DNA from: Maea johnstoni
Lineage: Eukaryota; Annelida; Polychaeta; Spionida; Magelonidae
Assembly: GCA_963942565.1 (NCBI GenBank)
Contig: OZ012688.1
Location: 20,837,821-20,901,820, forward strand
DNA: 64,000 nt
Direction: 5' to 3'
Shown: positions 13,003 to 22,540 of the stretch, piece by piece
Position numbering within the stretch: position 1 is the first letter of the stretch
Layout: each line of letters opens with the position of its first letter
Notes under the pieces: model-generated
What the model was told of the DNA's origin: nothing
Databases searched by the model: none
Seen by the model: only the letters and a program-made list of their open reading frames with translations
Program-made: the position numbers and the translations under genes

Positions 13003-13330
13003 CAAATAAGTGAATTATTTCGAAGTGAAAAGATGACGGATCTGATTCTTCCCTCCACACTTTCAAATCCTGTGGCATTTAAAATTATGTATCGTGATTT
13101 CTGATTGGTCGTAGTCAGTGCGCAGGCTCGGCATGAGCATTTTACAAGACCGAATTTCATTGGATGATTTTTGCACATGACAAAGAGGCTGGTCAATGCG
13201 GAAGTAAAATATGTGCTTACTCCACTGCTTGGTAACACATGACGCATTCATCAGAGAATACGTACTTGTAACGTTCATGGTACTGTATTTAAAGTACAGC
13301 GATCGACTCAGTCGTACTATCAGGAAAAAT
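13003..13330. promoter_or_regulatory. Divergent promoter: two CCAAT boxes and a CHR-like element
   Basis: Only about 325 bases separate the inferred Aurora first exon (minus strand, donor at 13003) from the ATG of the plus-strand gene at 13329. ATTGG, an inverted CCAAT box, occurs at 13104-13108 and 13159-13163. TTCAAA at 13062-13067 reads TTTGAA on the minus strand, the consensus cell-cycle homology region. In Aurora orientation the order is CCAAT, 50 bases, CCAAT, 36 bases, CHR, which is typical of late-cell-cycle promoters bound by NF-Y and MuvB/DREAM complexes. The function is inferred from motifs only. Confidence 0.5.
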
Positions 13331-15350
13331 GGAACAGGCAAATGAACAATCGAATCCCTTAGAAGCCGTAATTTTTCGTGCGGCTAAAGTGCTCGATTGT
13401 ATGACATGCAGCCGTCCAAAAACAAGGCAGAAACTACAGAACACGTTGAGGAAGTGTTGTCAAATTGTGGCTGTGTGTAATCCTGTGAGTGTGCTGCAGG
13501 AATTGGAGAAAAGAAAACTGATGATCACTATGGCCATGTCATCTGAGCTGCGAATGCGACCAGACCAGTTCATGATGGAGGTCCGAAACAGGGCGTTAAA
13601 AGTTGCTGATGAACATGGAGCCTTATTGTATGTTAGCAAACCTAAGAAAGGCTATGGCACTGCCATATCAAGGAACGTGAGTGAACTTCTGCAGAGGCAA
13701 GCAGATTTTTCTAGCGAAGGGTTGCTGCAAGCCGTGTCTCAAAATTGTGTCCTTATGGCTCTTCCTCAGCTTCAAGATGACTGGCAACAAGAAAATGATC
13801 AGTGGAAGCCATTCATCTCATCATTTCCAGAGGTTGTTCAGGTTGCCAATTGCTTGATGAAGAATGGGTATATCCAAGTTGCTCAAGATTTGAATGAGGA
13901 CATTATTGTTAATTACAGTCTACCTTCAGATAATGCCATGGAAATCTTTAAAGCTGCACTTTCTGAATACAAAGAGTTCTACAGACAAAAGCCTGAGGAT
14001 TTTTTCAAAGACTGTCGATACCAAAGAGACCCTCGACACCATGATGCTATTATCTGGGAAGTCAATCACAAAATAAAGATGATAAAGAAAGATTTTCGAA
14101 GAAAAATGAAAAAAGAAGGTCTGCAGAAGACAATTTCCAATAAATTGGAAGCAACCAGATCCCATGGCAGGTGCCTAGCTTGGGATGAACAAAATTCAAG
14201 TGACAGTGACGTGTCCTCAGAGGATGACACTTCATCCTATGAGGAAGTGGCATGCTCTGATTCTCGTGAGGATGGCGAACAAAACCCCATCCTGGAGGCA
14301 CTGAAAACAAATGAGAGCTTACAGTACAAGGACTTTCAGAAAATACCCAGTGGCATGTTAATCAAGGCTATTCCTTCCCTTCTGCTGCTACACAGTATGG
14401 GTGCTGACAGGCCAAAGACCCTGCCTGACCTCTATAGAGTTATGCAGCAATCATGTAAATTTGTATACGCAACATTTCCAGGACAATCCTTGTTGCCATT
14501 GTCAGAGAAAGGTGATAAGCCCAAAAAGGAAGAGGTGAAGACAGCCAAACGAAGATATCGCTCCAGGGAAGATAAGACACACCCTTTTATTTATGTCTTT
14601 GGAAAAATTAAAAAAGAAATGCCTATCAGTATTTCTCCTGACTCTGTTGTCAGTGCTTCTTCCAAGTTCCGTTCCATTGAAACCACTAAGAGAAAATTCA
14701 ATCAACTTGCCTGGAAAAAAATTGAACGCATTGTTAGGAAACGTAATGCTGTACCTGCTCTGCATGGTGATGATGACAGTCAATGTTCAATTGCTTCACA
14801 GAAGGTAGAGGAACGATTGAAAACTATCTTTGAAGGTAGAAAGGTCACACAGGAGCTAGGTGGCATGGAAGTTGGTGGACTTGCTCAAACAAGCACCAGC
14901 AGTGGCAAAACTGACCAGAAGGACGTTCCTGAGCCGATGCTAGTTGGGAGTGATGACAAAGTTTTGGAACTTGCCAATACCGCTACCAATAAGCAGTCTG
15001 CAATAGGTACTGATTCTGTCGCTAACAACCAAACTATGATTAGTGAAGAAACCAGCGTCAAACAGTTACCCAATGTAGCTGTTTTGACACAGACCAAGCT
15101 GTGGGATGTGATAACAAACTGGTGTATAACAGTATCTGAGATTCCTGCTGATGACCTCGTACAGGGTTTGGAGGAGGCTGGGATTGTGAGCTTTGATGCT
15201 GGTGATATCCCACGCTATCATTTGGATGTTGACAATTTAGCATCTCTCGAGAAGGGTGCAACAGCTATGCAGGAGAAACTGCAAAATTTTTACAAGTGCA
15301 TCCCAGTTGAGAATAAAAAAGTAAGGAAGAACGCTAGGAGAAAGCGTTGA
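13329..15350 (+). CDS. Uncharacterised basic, probably nuclear protein (673 aa, intron-less)
   Basis: A single uninterrupted frame of 673 codons, far longer than chance. The ATG context is gaaaaATGg. I do not recognise the family. Residues 1-240 look mostly helical and globular, with paired leucine-rich segments reminiscent of small DNA-binding helical folds, but no named domain can be claimed. A lysine/arginine-rich segment follows (about 248-270), then an acidic serine-rich tract (about 286-318), a second globular part (about 322-395), a basic stretch with KKEEVKTAKRRYRSRE (about 400-415), a low-complexity Ser/Thr/Asn region (about 515-590), a conserved-looking helical segment and a basic tail KKVRKNARRKR suggesting nuclear import. 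It is transcribed divergently from Aurora across a short CCAAT/CHR promoter, so co-expression in dividing cells is plausible. The absence of introns may mean a retrocopy origin or simply a single-exon gene. Confidence 0.85.
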   Translation: MEQANEQSNPLEAVIFRAAKVLDCMTCSRPKTRQKLQNTLRKCCQIVAVCNPVSVLQELEKRKLMITMAMSSELRMRPDQFMMEVRNRALKVADEHGALLYVSKPKKGYGTAISRNVSELLQRQADFSSEGLLQAVSQNCVLMALPQLQDDWQQENDQWKPFISSFPEVVQVANCLMKNGYIQVAQDLNEDIIVNYSLPSDNAMEIFKAALSEYKEFYRQKPEDFFKDCRYQRDPRHHDAIIWEVNHKIKMIKKDFRRKMKKEGLQKTISNKLEATRSHGRCLAWDEQNSSDSDVSSEDDTSSYEEVACSDSREDGEQNPILEALKTNESLQYKDFQKIPSGMLIKAIPSLLLLHSMGADRPKTLPDLYRVMQQSCKFVYATFPGQSLLPLSEKGDKPKKEEVKTAKRRYRSREDKTHPFIYVFGKIKKEMPISISPDSVVSASSKFRSIETTKRKFNQLAWKKIERIVRKRNAVPALHGDDDSQCSIASQKVEERLKTIFEGRKVTQELGGMEVGGLAQTSTSSGKTDQKDVPEPMLVGSDDKVLELANTATNKQSAIGTDSVANNQTMISEETSVKQLPNVAVLTQTKLWDVITNWCITVSEIPADDLVQGLEEAGIVSFDAGDIPRYHLDVDNLASLEKGATAMQEKLQNFYKCIPVENKKVRKNARRKR

Positions 15351-16080
15351 TTTTTGAATGGTCATCCACATTTTGCCTTGTGTAAGGTGAAGTTGTAAAG
15401 GGGACTCTAAACATTCAGAGCAGGGATATTTAGAGAAAAAATATGCAATGTGTCCATCATTTGAAAAAATCTCTGGTATTGAATGCCTTTCACAAAAAAA
15501 ATCCCAGACATGTCTCAGTTGTCTGTATTATTCTATCAAGTGGAATGAGGATACATTTATATGGTATTTCTTACTCTGATTTGCATATTATTAGTATCCT
15601 TTTAATCATGGCATGTTTGTGCCAGGCGTGAAACATTCAACATAAATAGGGATGTTGCATTGTCAGTGGTGTTGTATTTGTTATGTAATCTTGAGTTCAT
15701 AACCATTAATGTATTGTGTGACTTTGGTATATAGACTAGATCTCTTGTCCTACAAAACTGTGCTTGTGCTAGCCATTGCAATATATTTCAAAAATATTGG
15801 GGCCTGCTCTGTAGCCCAAGCAATGTAAGGCAACCCCACTGACTGATCGCTATTTCTCTTCACTGCCTGTATTTGAATCAATGCAGTGTCATGTAGGAAA
15901 GCTTTCAATGGAGGGTTTCCTCCACCACATAGAAATGGCTAGTCACTATCTATTCTATATATGGTGAAAAAATTCCTTAAAATATGGATACATCATTTAT
16001 GATATTGTTACATAATCCGAAACTGAAATAAAAATGTGCCCAGTGATTTTAGTAGGTAGATTTCTAGTCCTACATTCATC
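15351..16080 (+). other. 3' UTR and flank of the 673-aa gene, with SINE-like sequence
   Basis: There is no further coding frame. The segment about 15786-15970 (GGGCCTGCTCTGTAGC..., then GGGTTTCCTCCACCACA) resembles the SINE-like copies near 16100, 26870 and 44030, which share the TTTCCTCCACCA block. The poly(A) signal at 16027 probably ends the transcript. Confidence 0.4.
16027..16032 (+). terminator. Candidate poly(A) signal of the 673-aa gene
   Basis: AATAAA about 680 bases after the stop codon, just before the SINE-like sequence and the LINE insertion. It is the best-placed signal for this gene. Confidence 0.45.
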
Positions 16081-16094
16081 TCACTTTCATAGCT

Positions 16095-16219
16095 ATTAAT
16101 GTCACTTTCATATATTGCCCTATTGTTCAAAGCATCGCTGCAAGGGTATGTGAAAAAGCTGCCAATGACTTGGGGTCAAGCAATGGTTTTCACTAATTAC
16201 TCAGGTTTCCACCACTTAC
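16095..16219 (+). mobile_element. SINE-like fragment that received the LINE insertion
   Basis: It contains GTATGTGAAAAAGCTGCCAA, then TTGGGGTCAAGCAATGG and GGTTTCCACCACTTACAA, which align by eye with 44070-44140 and 26890-26965. The LINE interrupts it at the 15-bp target site, and the rest would continue after 22086. A tRNA-derived head is not visible in this copy. Confidence 0.35.
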
Positions 16220-16253
16220 AACTTGCTAAAAACAGCCTTATTTGTGGATTGCT

Positions 16254-17603
16254 GGAGACATGGCCTATGGTTCGATGTATGGCCTGACCATACATGTATT
16301 AATGGATGGAAACTATAAACTCCTGGCTATGGACCGTGTCTCCTAGTGACTGCATATTGGCAACCTTTTCTGCTCCTATAATATTTAAGATTTAAATTTT
16401 ATGGAAAAGGCAATCATGTGTGTTGTATGTGAGTATCATTTGTGTATCTCTGGAGACATGGCCTATGGTTGATTATATAGCCTGACCATACATGTGCTAG
16501 TGGATGGAAACTATAAATTACTAGCTATGGGCCGGGTCTCCTAGGGTTGGCAATTATTCCTGATATGTTTATGATTGATCTGATATGAGTATAAATACTT
16601 ATGTTTTTATTTTAGTTCTGCTTGATGTTAGTATGAAGCATAGTAATGACATACACATGGAGGCATGGCCAATGGTTACAGTGTATAGCCTGACCAGCCA
16701 TGTAACAATGGATGGAAACTATAAAATAATGTGCTATTGACCAGGTTTCCAGGTGTATAAAGTCAATAATGGCCAGGAAATAGATAACATGTTAATATGA
16801 TAACCTTTCACCTTCTGTGAGGGTTTTTTGGTTTACCTCCTGCACTTATATGTGTATGATTGGCAGGGTGTATATTCTTATGGAATCACTGGGGGCATGG
16901 TCAGTAGTAACAGTGAATAGCCTGACCAGCCATGCAACATTGGATGGAAACTATAAATTTCTGGACTAGGGGCCATGCCTCCAATAGATTGATTTTGAGT
17001 TCTATGGTGGTGATGATATGTATTGCCGTGTATGTTTTGCCTTTCTGTTACTAGTTCCCTTTTTGATGACAGGGTTCCTGTTCTTTTTTTGTGATATCAT
17101 AGATATTTATGATGTGTCACTAGGTGACATATTAGTTTATTTTTTGAAAATGATATTGCCACAGACATCTAGTATGTCAACTGTCACTATGGAGGAAGAA
17201 TGTATGTTGCTGGTGACATGACCATTGACCCTGTAATATAGCCTGACCACCATGATGGAAACTATTTATTGGATATTGGCTATGCCATCTAGCAATTGCT
17301 GTATTTTTTGTTCTTACCCGGCTGATAGTATGGATGGAAACTATTGTAACAACGATTGCAACTTAAAAATATTTAAGGAAATTCCTGGTGATTTTCCATG
17401 TTATATATACCATGTCAATTACTTGAATGTTCTTCATTATGACTTTTATTATTATTGTTTTCTTTTTTTGTTCTTTGCAGTCATTAGACTTATGGGGGGG
17501 TCATGGATGACATGGAGGACAGCCTTTAAGGATAGCCTGACCACTCATGCAACAGCATGGGATGGAAACTATTATGTTACTGGCTGTCAATCATGACACA
17601 TGA
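16254..17603 (+). repeat. Array of ~6 hairpin units in the LINE 5' UTR
   Basis: Units spaced 198-321 bases apart each form a long stem capped by a conserved motif TAGCCTGACCA...CATG...GGATGGAAACTAT. Stems: unit 1, 16254-16270 with 16327-16343 (16 of 17 pairs incl. G-U); unit 2, 16452-16468 with 16525-16541 (16/17); unit 3, 16659-16675 with 16734-16750 (15/17); unit 4, 16891-16907 with 16966-16982 (15/17); unit 5, 17212-17224 with 17277-17289 (11/13); last unit, 17501-17524 with 17582-17603 (interrupted, about 20 pairs). Stem sequences differ between units yet keep pairing. A partial unit lacking the CCTGACCA half lies at about 17320-17360. Inside the cap, ATAG and CTAT can close a further helix and CCA with TGG another. 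Transcribed as part of the LINE, these would be serial RNA hairpins; their function is unknown. Confidence 0.8.
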
Positions 17604-18030
17604 TTCCTTGCATGGAGAATTCTGATTATGATCTGACAGGTCAGATTAGAGACCAGTAACTGTGATGTTGAGAGTATTGAAGAACCTCATAATTGTTTCT
17701 TAATGACATAGTATGTGTTTTACAAATATTAGCATAAGCACGTTGTTGTTACAACGGGATTGTAACAAATTTTTGGAAAATATATAACAAAGAGCTTATA
17801 TATCTCAAACATTATGTGTTTGTTATATTTAACAATAGTCGTGGCCTGTGGTGTGGGGGTGGGTGGATGCCATACTTTTCTAGGAAAGACTGGCAGATAT
17901 TACCCACACACTTCAGGTTATGTAATCTCCTTCGTGGATTGGAGTCATTTCTTATTATTATTTTTTTGTTTATATCAAAAATATTTTCTTGTTATCCTAG
18001 CACCTTGGTCTATAATGAATCTCTGCATAT

Positions 18031-19035
18031 ATGATGGGGGATAGTCTAAGAATAGTATCTGCAAACGTAAGAGGAATCCGACAGACCCTGAAGAGGATAG
18101 ATATTTGGAACAAATTAAAGGAATTAAATGCCAATATTGTTCTGCTACAGGAAACTCACTTAATGAAAAAAGATTTAAATGATGTCAGAAAGGAATGGAA
18201 CATAGAGTTCATTTTGTCAGATTATAATACTAACAGCAGGGGAGTGGCTATACTAATACAACCCAACTTTGAATACAAACTAACACACATATATTCTGAC
18301 AAAACTGGTAGATATCAAATAATAACGATGGATATTGCAAATAAATTCTCTATTACATTAACAAATATATACGGACCTAATCAAGATGACCCTGAACTCT
18401 TAAAGGTAATTTTCCACAAGTCCAATGAATTACAATCTGATTTTGTAATCTATGCTGGAGATTGGAATGTAGCGTTGGATGACATTGATAGATACAACTA
18501 CAAGAGCGAAAGAAACAGCAAGAACATCGCTCAAATAAAAGAACAAATGAGGACTAATAATCTCATCGACATTTGGAGATTACAAAATCCTGATGGCAAG
18601 AGGTTCACTTGGGGAACTAAAAAACCCTATAAAAGGGCGAGGCTGGATTTCTTCCTATTAAGTGGTGAAACTCTGAGTATAGTACCAGAAGCAAAAATAT
18701 ATGCAAATTATAAGAGTGATCACAATATGATATCACTTGATTTAAAACTAAATGACAATCAAAAAGGGAAAGGAAGCTGGAAGTTCAATAACAATCTCTT
18801 AAAAAATAAAGATTTTGTTAAAATCATCAAGGAGGAAATATGGCTTACAAAACACATATATGCCTTGCCGATATACAGCCATGAAACAGTTGATACCTTG
18901 AATGAGCTCCAGTTAGAATTAATGATTTCTGATTCTCTATTCCTGGATACTTTACTTTGTCAACTGAGAGGTATCATAATTTCTTTCTCAAAGAAAATCT
19001 CGAGAGAAAGAAGAATAAATGAAAAAAACCCTTGA
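18031..19035 (+). CDS. LINE endonuclease frame (APE-type), N-terminal part of ORF2
   Basis: 334 codons with an apurinic-endonuclease-like fold used to nick target DNA. Visible motifs: SANVRG (catalytic Asn about residue 12), QETHL (Glu 41), NIYGPN, AGDWNVALD, and SDHNMISLDL with the catalytic SDH triad at about 229-231. The fold then continues into the linker before the RT. The frame ends with TGA at 19033-19035, 14 bases beyond the ATG of the RT frame. In related elements EN and RT are one polypeptide. Here the RT frame lies +1, right after a run of seven A at 19022-19028. With six A the two frames would be continuous, so a one-base insertion in this copy is the simplest reading. Confidence 0.9.
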   Translation: MMGDSLRIVSANVRGIRQTLKRIDIWNKLKELNANIVLLQETHLMKKDLNDVRKEWNIEFILSDYNTNSRGVAILIQPNFEYKLTHIYSDKTGRYQIITMDIANKFSITLTNIYGPNQDDPELLKVIFHKSNELQSDFVIYAGDWNVALDDIDRYNYKSERNSKNIAQIKEQMRTNNLIDIWRLQNPDGKRFTWGTKKPYKRARLDFFLLSGETLSIVPEAKIYANYKSDHNMISLDLKLNDNQKGKGSWKFNNNLLKNKDFVKIIKEEIWLTKHIYALPIYSHETVDTLNELQLELMISDSLFLDTLLCQLRGIIISFSKKISRERRINEKNP

Positions 19036-21841
19036 GACTGAAATACAAGAGACTATTTTAGAAATAGAGGCAAGTGATCATCTACCTCTAATAAATGAGC
19101 TCAACAATAAACTCTCTAATTTACAAGAACAATATGAAGAAATAAGAGAGAATAGAATGAGAGGTCATCTGATTAGGTCTAGATCAGAGATCATGGCAGA
19201 TTGGGAAAAACCATCAAAATATTTTCTTAATCTAGAAAAAAGGAATTATGTAAACAAGACAATTTTGGAATTAAAAACAGAAAACGGCAACAAAATCAAT
19301 GATCCGACTGAAATTCTAAAACTTCAAAAGGAATTTTATCAGGATCTTTTTTCTACAAAAAAAACCATTAATATTGAGAATTCATATTTTGATCCATATT
19401 TAATAAATCTCCCAACACTATCAGAAGAAATGAAAAACAAACTAGATGAACCTTTTACAATAGAAGAACTTGACGAATCTATTAAAAAAAGCAAATTGAA
19501 TAAAGCACCCGGCCCAGATGGTTATACTAATGAATTTTTCAAATTTTTCAAAGACGAATTAATAGTATGGCTGTATCGTGTCTACTTAGAATCCTTTCAA
19601 TATGGTGAATTAAGTCCAAACATTATTAATGGTACAATAACTTGTATACCAAAAGGTGGAAAGCTAAGAACTTCATTAAAAAATTGGCGACCACTTACAC
19701 TATTAAACGGCACTTATAAATTTCTATCAGCCATGATCTCTGAGAGAATAAAGACAGTATTACAAACACTGATCAATAATGACCAAACTGGGTTTATAAC
19801 GAATCGTTTTATTGGAGAAAACACCAGATTACTTTTTGACATCATTAACTATGCTGAAATAGAACAAATCCCTGGTTTATTAATTATAGTCGATTACGCG
19901 AAAGCTTTCGACACAATAGAATGGAATTTTATCAACAAAAGTCTCAAACTCTTTAATTTTGGAACAGAACTAATAAAATGGATCGCTCTACTTAGAGAAA
20001 ATAGTTTTTCTAGGGTAGAACAAAATGGCAATTTCTCCGAAAATATTGTCCTCTCTAGGGGATGTCGGCAAGGTGATCCGATATCTCCTTACCTCTTCGT
20101 TTTATGTGCAGAGATTCTTTCACATGTTATACGAGAATATCCAGATATAAAAGGTATAGAAACGTATGGTGTAGAAAATAAATTATCACAATATGCTGAT
20201 GACACCACTTTATTTATAAAAGCAGAATTGGAAAGTCTTACTGGTGTCATCAGAGTATTGGATTGGTTTAAGAAGATTTCTGGTCTTGAAGTGAATAAAG
20301 ACAAAACCAAGGTAATTAAAATTGGGGCAATAAGGGACAGAAGTATAAGTTTAGAAGGTAAATTTGGACTAGATTGGACTACTGAATTTGAAGTTCTTGG
20401 GATAAAATACAGAATAAAACACATGACAACAATCACAGATGATAACATATCATCTAAAATTGTGGAAATGAAAAAATTAATAGCTGTATGGAACACTAGA
20501 AACTTAACTCCCTACGGGAAAGTGACTATCTTAAAGTCCCTAATTTATTCAAAAATTACTCATATACTTCTGTCCCTCCCTAATCCTTCAGATCAGATGT
20601 TTAAAGAACTACAATCAATGGTTGACTCTTTCTTATGGAATAAAAAACCACCTAAATTCCGAAAGGAAATATTAGAAGCGGATACCTTAGACGGTGGACT
20701 TAAATTACACAACTTAAAAACATTTTGTATGGCTTTAAAATTAGGATGGATAAAAAGATATCTATCATCTAATGCAAACTGGACCAATTTCCCAGATTAT
20801 TTTGAATTTAGAGAAATATGCTCTTATGGAAAAAACTACATTGATAGAATATATGACATTACTGACAACCCATTCTGGAAAAATGTCTTAGATGCTATTA
20901 TTTATTTATGGGATGCTAACAGAATGATTACTCCTGAAAATACACTGTTGTCACCACTCTGGTTAAACCATATTTTACAAATACCTATCAAACGGAGCTG
21001 GAAAGAAAGAGGTATAAATATAGTCAATGATGTCCTTGATAATAACAGACAAACTATGTCTCTTGAGGATTTCCAGACTACTTATAATATACAAACAAAT
21101 TTCCTCGAATATGGTGCCTTCTGTTGGAAAATATGTAACTATATGAGACGGAGTGTTTTTATTGATGGTACAACTGTTTATCCTTGTAATTCCTATCTTA
21201 ATGTTATCCTATCAAAAGATAAGAAAGGTGTATCAAACATCTACAAACAATTACTAGGGAAAAATGACAATATCATTACAAATGCGTGTACAAAATGGTC
21301 TGACAAAATATCATCCAGAATAGATTTTTTCTCAATGAGAAAATCATTCAACAAAATACAAATGGTAGATGATGTATATCTCAGATATATACAGTTTAGA
21401 ACTCTTCATAGAAGATTTTATACAAACGATAAGTTGTTCAAAATGAAAATTAAAGAATCATCACTCTGTGATATGTGTAAAATTGATGAAGATTCAGTTG
21501 AACACATGTTAATCAAATGTTCTAAATCAAGAACTCTGTGGAGAGATGTTGAAATATGGTTGTCTGAAGTTGGCTTGGCGGATTATATAATTGATGAACA
21601 AACTATCATACTTGGTGAAAACAAAAAATCCTTTTGGATCAATGCTATTATTCTAATCACAAAAAAGGTGATCTTTAATGCTAAATTAAACTGTAAAACT
21701 CCAAGTATATTTTCTGTCAAATTCCAAACAAGAGCCTTATTCAATCATGAAGAACTGAAGTACAACATATTACAGAGAAATGAGAATTTTGTTAAAAGGT
21801 GGGGTCTATTGATTGATTATTTTGAAGAAACAGAACTATAA
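19019..21841 (+). CDS. LINE reverse transcriptase frame (ORF2, C-terminal part)
   Basis: 940 codons. An N-terminal coiled, charged linker leads to IIRSRS-like and KYFLNLEKRN (about residue 70), the L1-type landmark. The RT palm follows with NKAPGPDGYT (about 160), RPLTLLNGTYK, DQTGFI, VDYAKAFDTIEW, SRGCRQGDPISP and the catalytic YADD (about 392-395), then the thumb. A C-terminal cysteine/histidine motif of the form C-x2-C-x8-H-x4-C lies near 816. This enzyme primes reverse transcription on nicked target DNA. The first ATG (19019) overlaps the endonuclease frame by 17 bases. Apart from the frame change the domain looks intact, with all catalytic residues present. Confidence 0.93.
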   Translation: MKKTLETEIQETILEIEASDHLPLINELNNKLSNLQEQYEEIRENRMRGHLIRSRSEIMADWEKPSKYFLNLEKRNYVNKTILELKTENGNKINDPTEILKLQKEFYQDLFSTKKTINIENSYFDPYLINLPTLSEEMKNKLDEPFTIEELDESIKKSKLNKAPGPDGYTNEFFKFFKDELIVWLYRVYLESFQYGELSPNIINGTITCIPKGGKLRTSLKNWRPLTLLNGTYKFLSAMISERIKTVLQTLINNDQTGFITNRFIGENTRLLFDIINYAEIEQIPGLLIIVDYAKAFDTIEWNFINKSLKLFNFGTELIKWIALLRENSFSRVEQNGNFSENIVLSRGCRQGDPISPYLFVLCAEILSHVIREYPDIKGIETYGVENKLSQYADDTTLFIKAELESLTGVIRVLDWFKKISGLEVNKDKTKVIKIGAIRDRSISLEGKFGLDWTTEFEVLGIKYRIKHMTTITDDNISSKIVEMKKLIAVWNTRNLTPYGKVTILKSLIYSKITHILLSLPNPSDQMFKELQSMVDSFLWNKKPPKFRKEILEADTLDGGLKLHNLKTFCMALKLGWIKRYLSSNANWTNFPDYFEFREICSYGKNYIDRIYDITDNPFWKNVLDAIIYLWDANRMITPENTLLSPLWLNHILQIPIKRSWKERGINIVNDVLDNNRQTMSLEDFQTTYNIQTNFLEYGAFCWKICNYMRRSVFIDGTTVYPCNSYLNVILSKDKKGVSNIYKQLLGKNDNIITNACTKWSDKISSRIDFFSMRKSFNKIQMVDDVYLRYIQFRTLHRRFYTNDKLFKMKIKESSLCDMCKIDEDSVEHMLIKCSKSRTLWRDVEIWLSEVGLADYIIDEQTIILGENKKSFWINAIILITKKVIFNAKLNCKTPSIFSVKFQTRALFNHEELKYNILQRNENFVKRWGLLIDYFEETEL

Positions 21842-22540
21842 CAGAAACTGTCTTGCATGTTGCAATCCATTTATTATATCATGTCAATATATACACTTAT
21901 CTGTCTACACCGACAAAACTGCTTTGTATAACATAAATCCATATAAAAATATGGTAACCGTGCTTATCATTTGTAACAAATATGTCTGATGCATAGCCGT
22001 GGTGCTCGGCGAGCAGGAAAATAAACAAAAAAGGCCTGTTCCTTTTTTTAGGCTTTCAAAAATAAAAAAAAAACTTGCTAAAAACAAATTTGCCACAATA
22101 TTCAGGTATATGAGGAATGCATGAGTTTTATTTTGTCATTTGCAAATTGGTCCCTTAGTATTACCTCACCTGTCATATGACTTTATACAAACATACTGTC
22201 TTGTGATAGTGTTTGATAATTATCAGTGATGTAGACATGGTAAAAACTTCCAGGACATTATGTGCAAAAGCCTGTTGTTAAATAATCTCTCATCCATAAC
22301 TCATCGAAAATGACTTTTTCCAAGTTCAATTTACTCTTCTCTACCCTTTTCTGTTATTAATTTGCAATAGGAAATGATAGATGAGATGCATTGTCTTATG
22401 TTATTTGAAGTCCGATTTCTTATTGACATCTTGATCTAATATGACATTTTTGCAATGTACATTTTTCGTTTTAGCTCAATAAAATTAATTTCAGATTACT
22501 TAGTTGGTTTTGTTTTATACTTTATAGTATAATGCTAGTA

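Larger units (their letters stand above)
16235..22071 (+). mobile_element. Full-length L1/Tx1-like LINE with 15-bp target-site duplication
   Basis: The element is delimited by a perfect direct repeat AACTTGCTAAAAACA at 16220-16234 and 22072-22086. The A-rich tail (22058-22071) abuts the right copy. Inside are a 1.8-kb 5' UTR made of hairpin units, an endonuclease frame (18031-19035), a reverse transcriptase frame (19019-21841) and a 230-bp 3' UTR. The RT motifs (APGPDG, SRGCRQGDP, YADD) and the APE-type endonuclease place it in the L1/Tx1 group. No ORF1 (coiled-coil/RRM or zinc-knuckle protein) is seen, although the intact target duplication argues that the 5' end is complete. The perfect duplication and nearly intact frames indicate a recent insertion. 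Confidence 0.9.

Noticed and set aside
17252-17596. 114-codon frame in the LINE 5' UTR as an ORF1
   Set aside because: It runs through the hairpin repeats, has no coiled coil, RRM or zinc knuckle, and contains poly-Tyr/Phe low complexity.
16254-17603. Hammerhead ribozyme, SECIS element or microRNA cluster as an identity for the hairpins
   Set aside because: The cap has CTGACCA, not the hammerhead CTGATGA; the SECIS quartet ATGA/GA is not in register; stems are capped by about 56 bases, too large a loop for a usual pre-miRNA.
19022-19030. Possible -1 programmed frameshift: AAAAAAC heptamer is in the canonical register of the endonuclease frame
   Set aside because: A -1 shift leads to a frame that stops within about a dozen codons; the RT frame is +1, so the slippery heptamer is coincidental.
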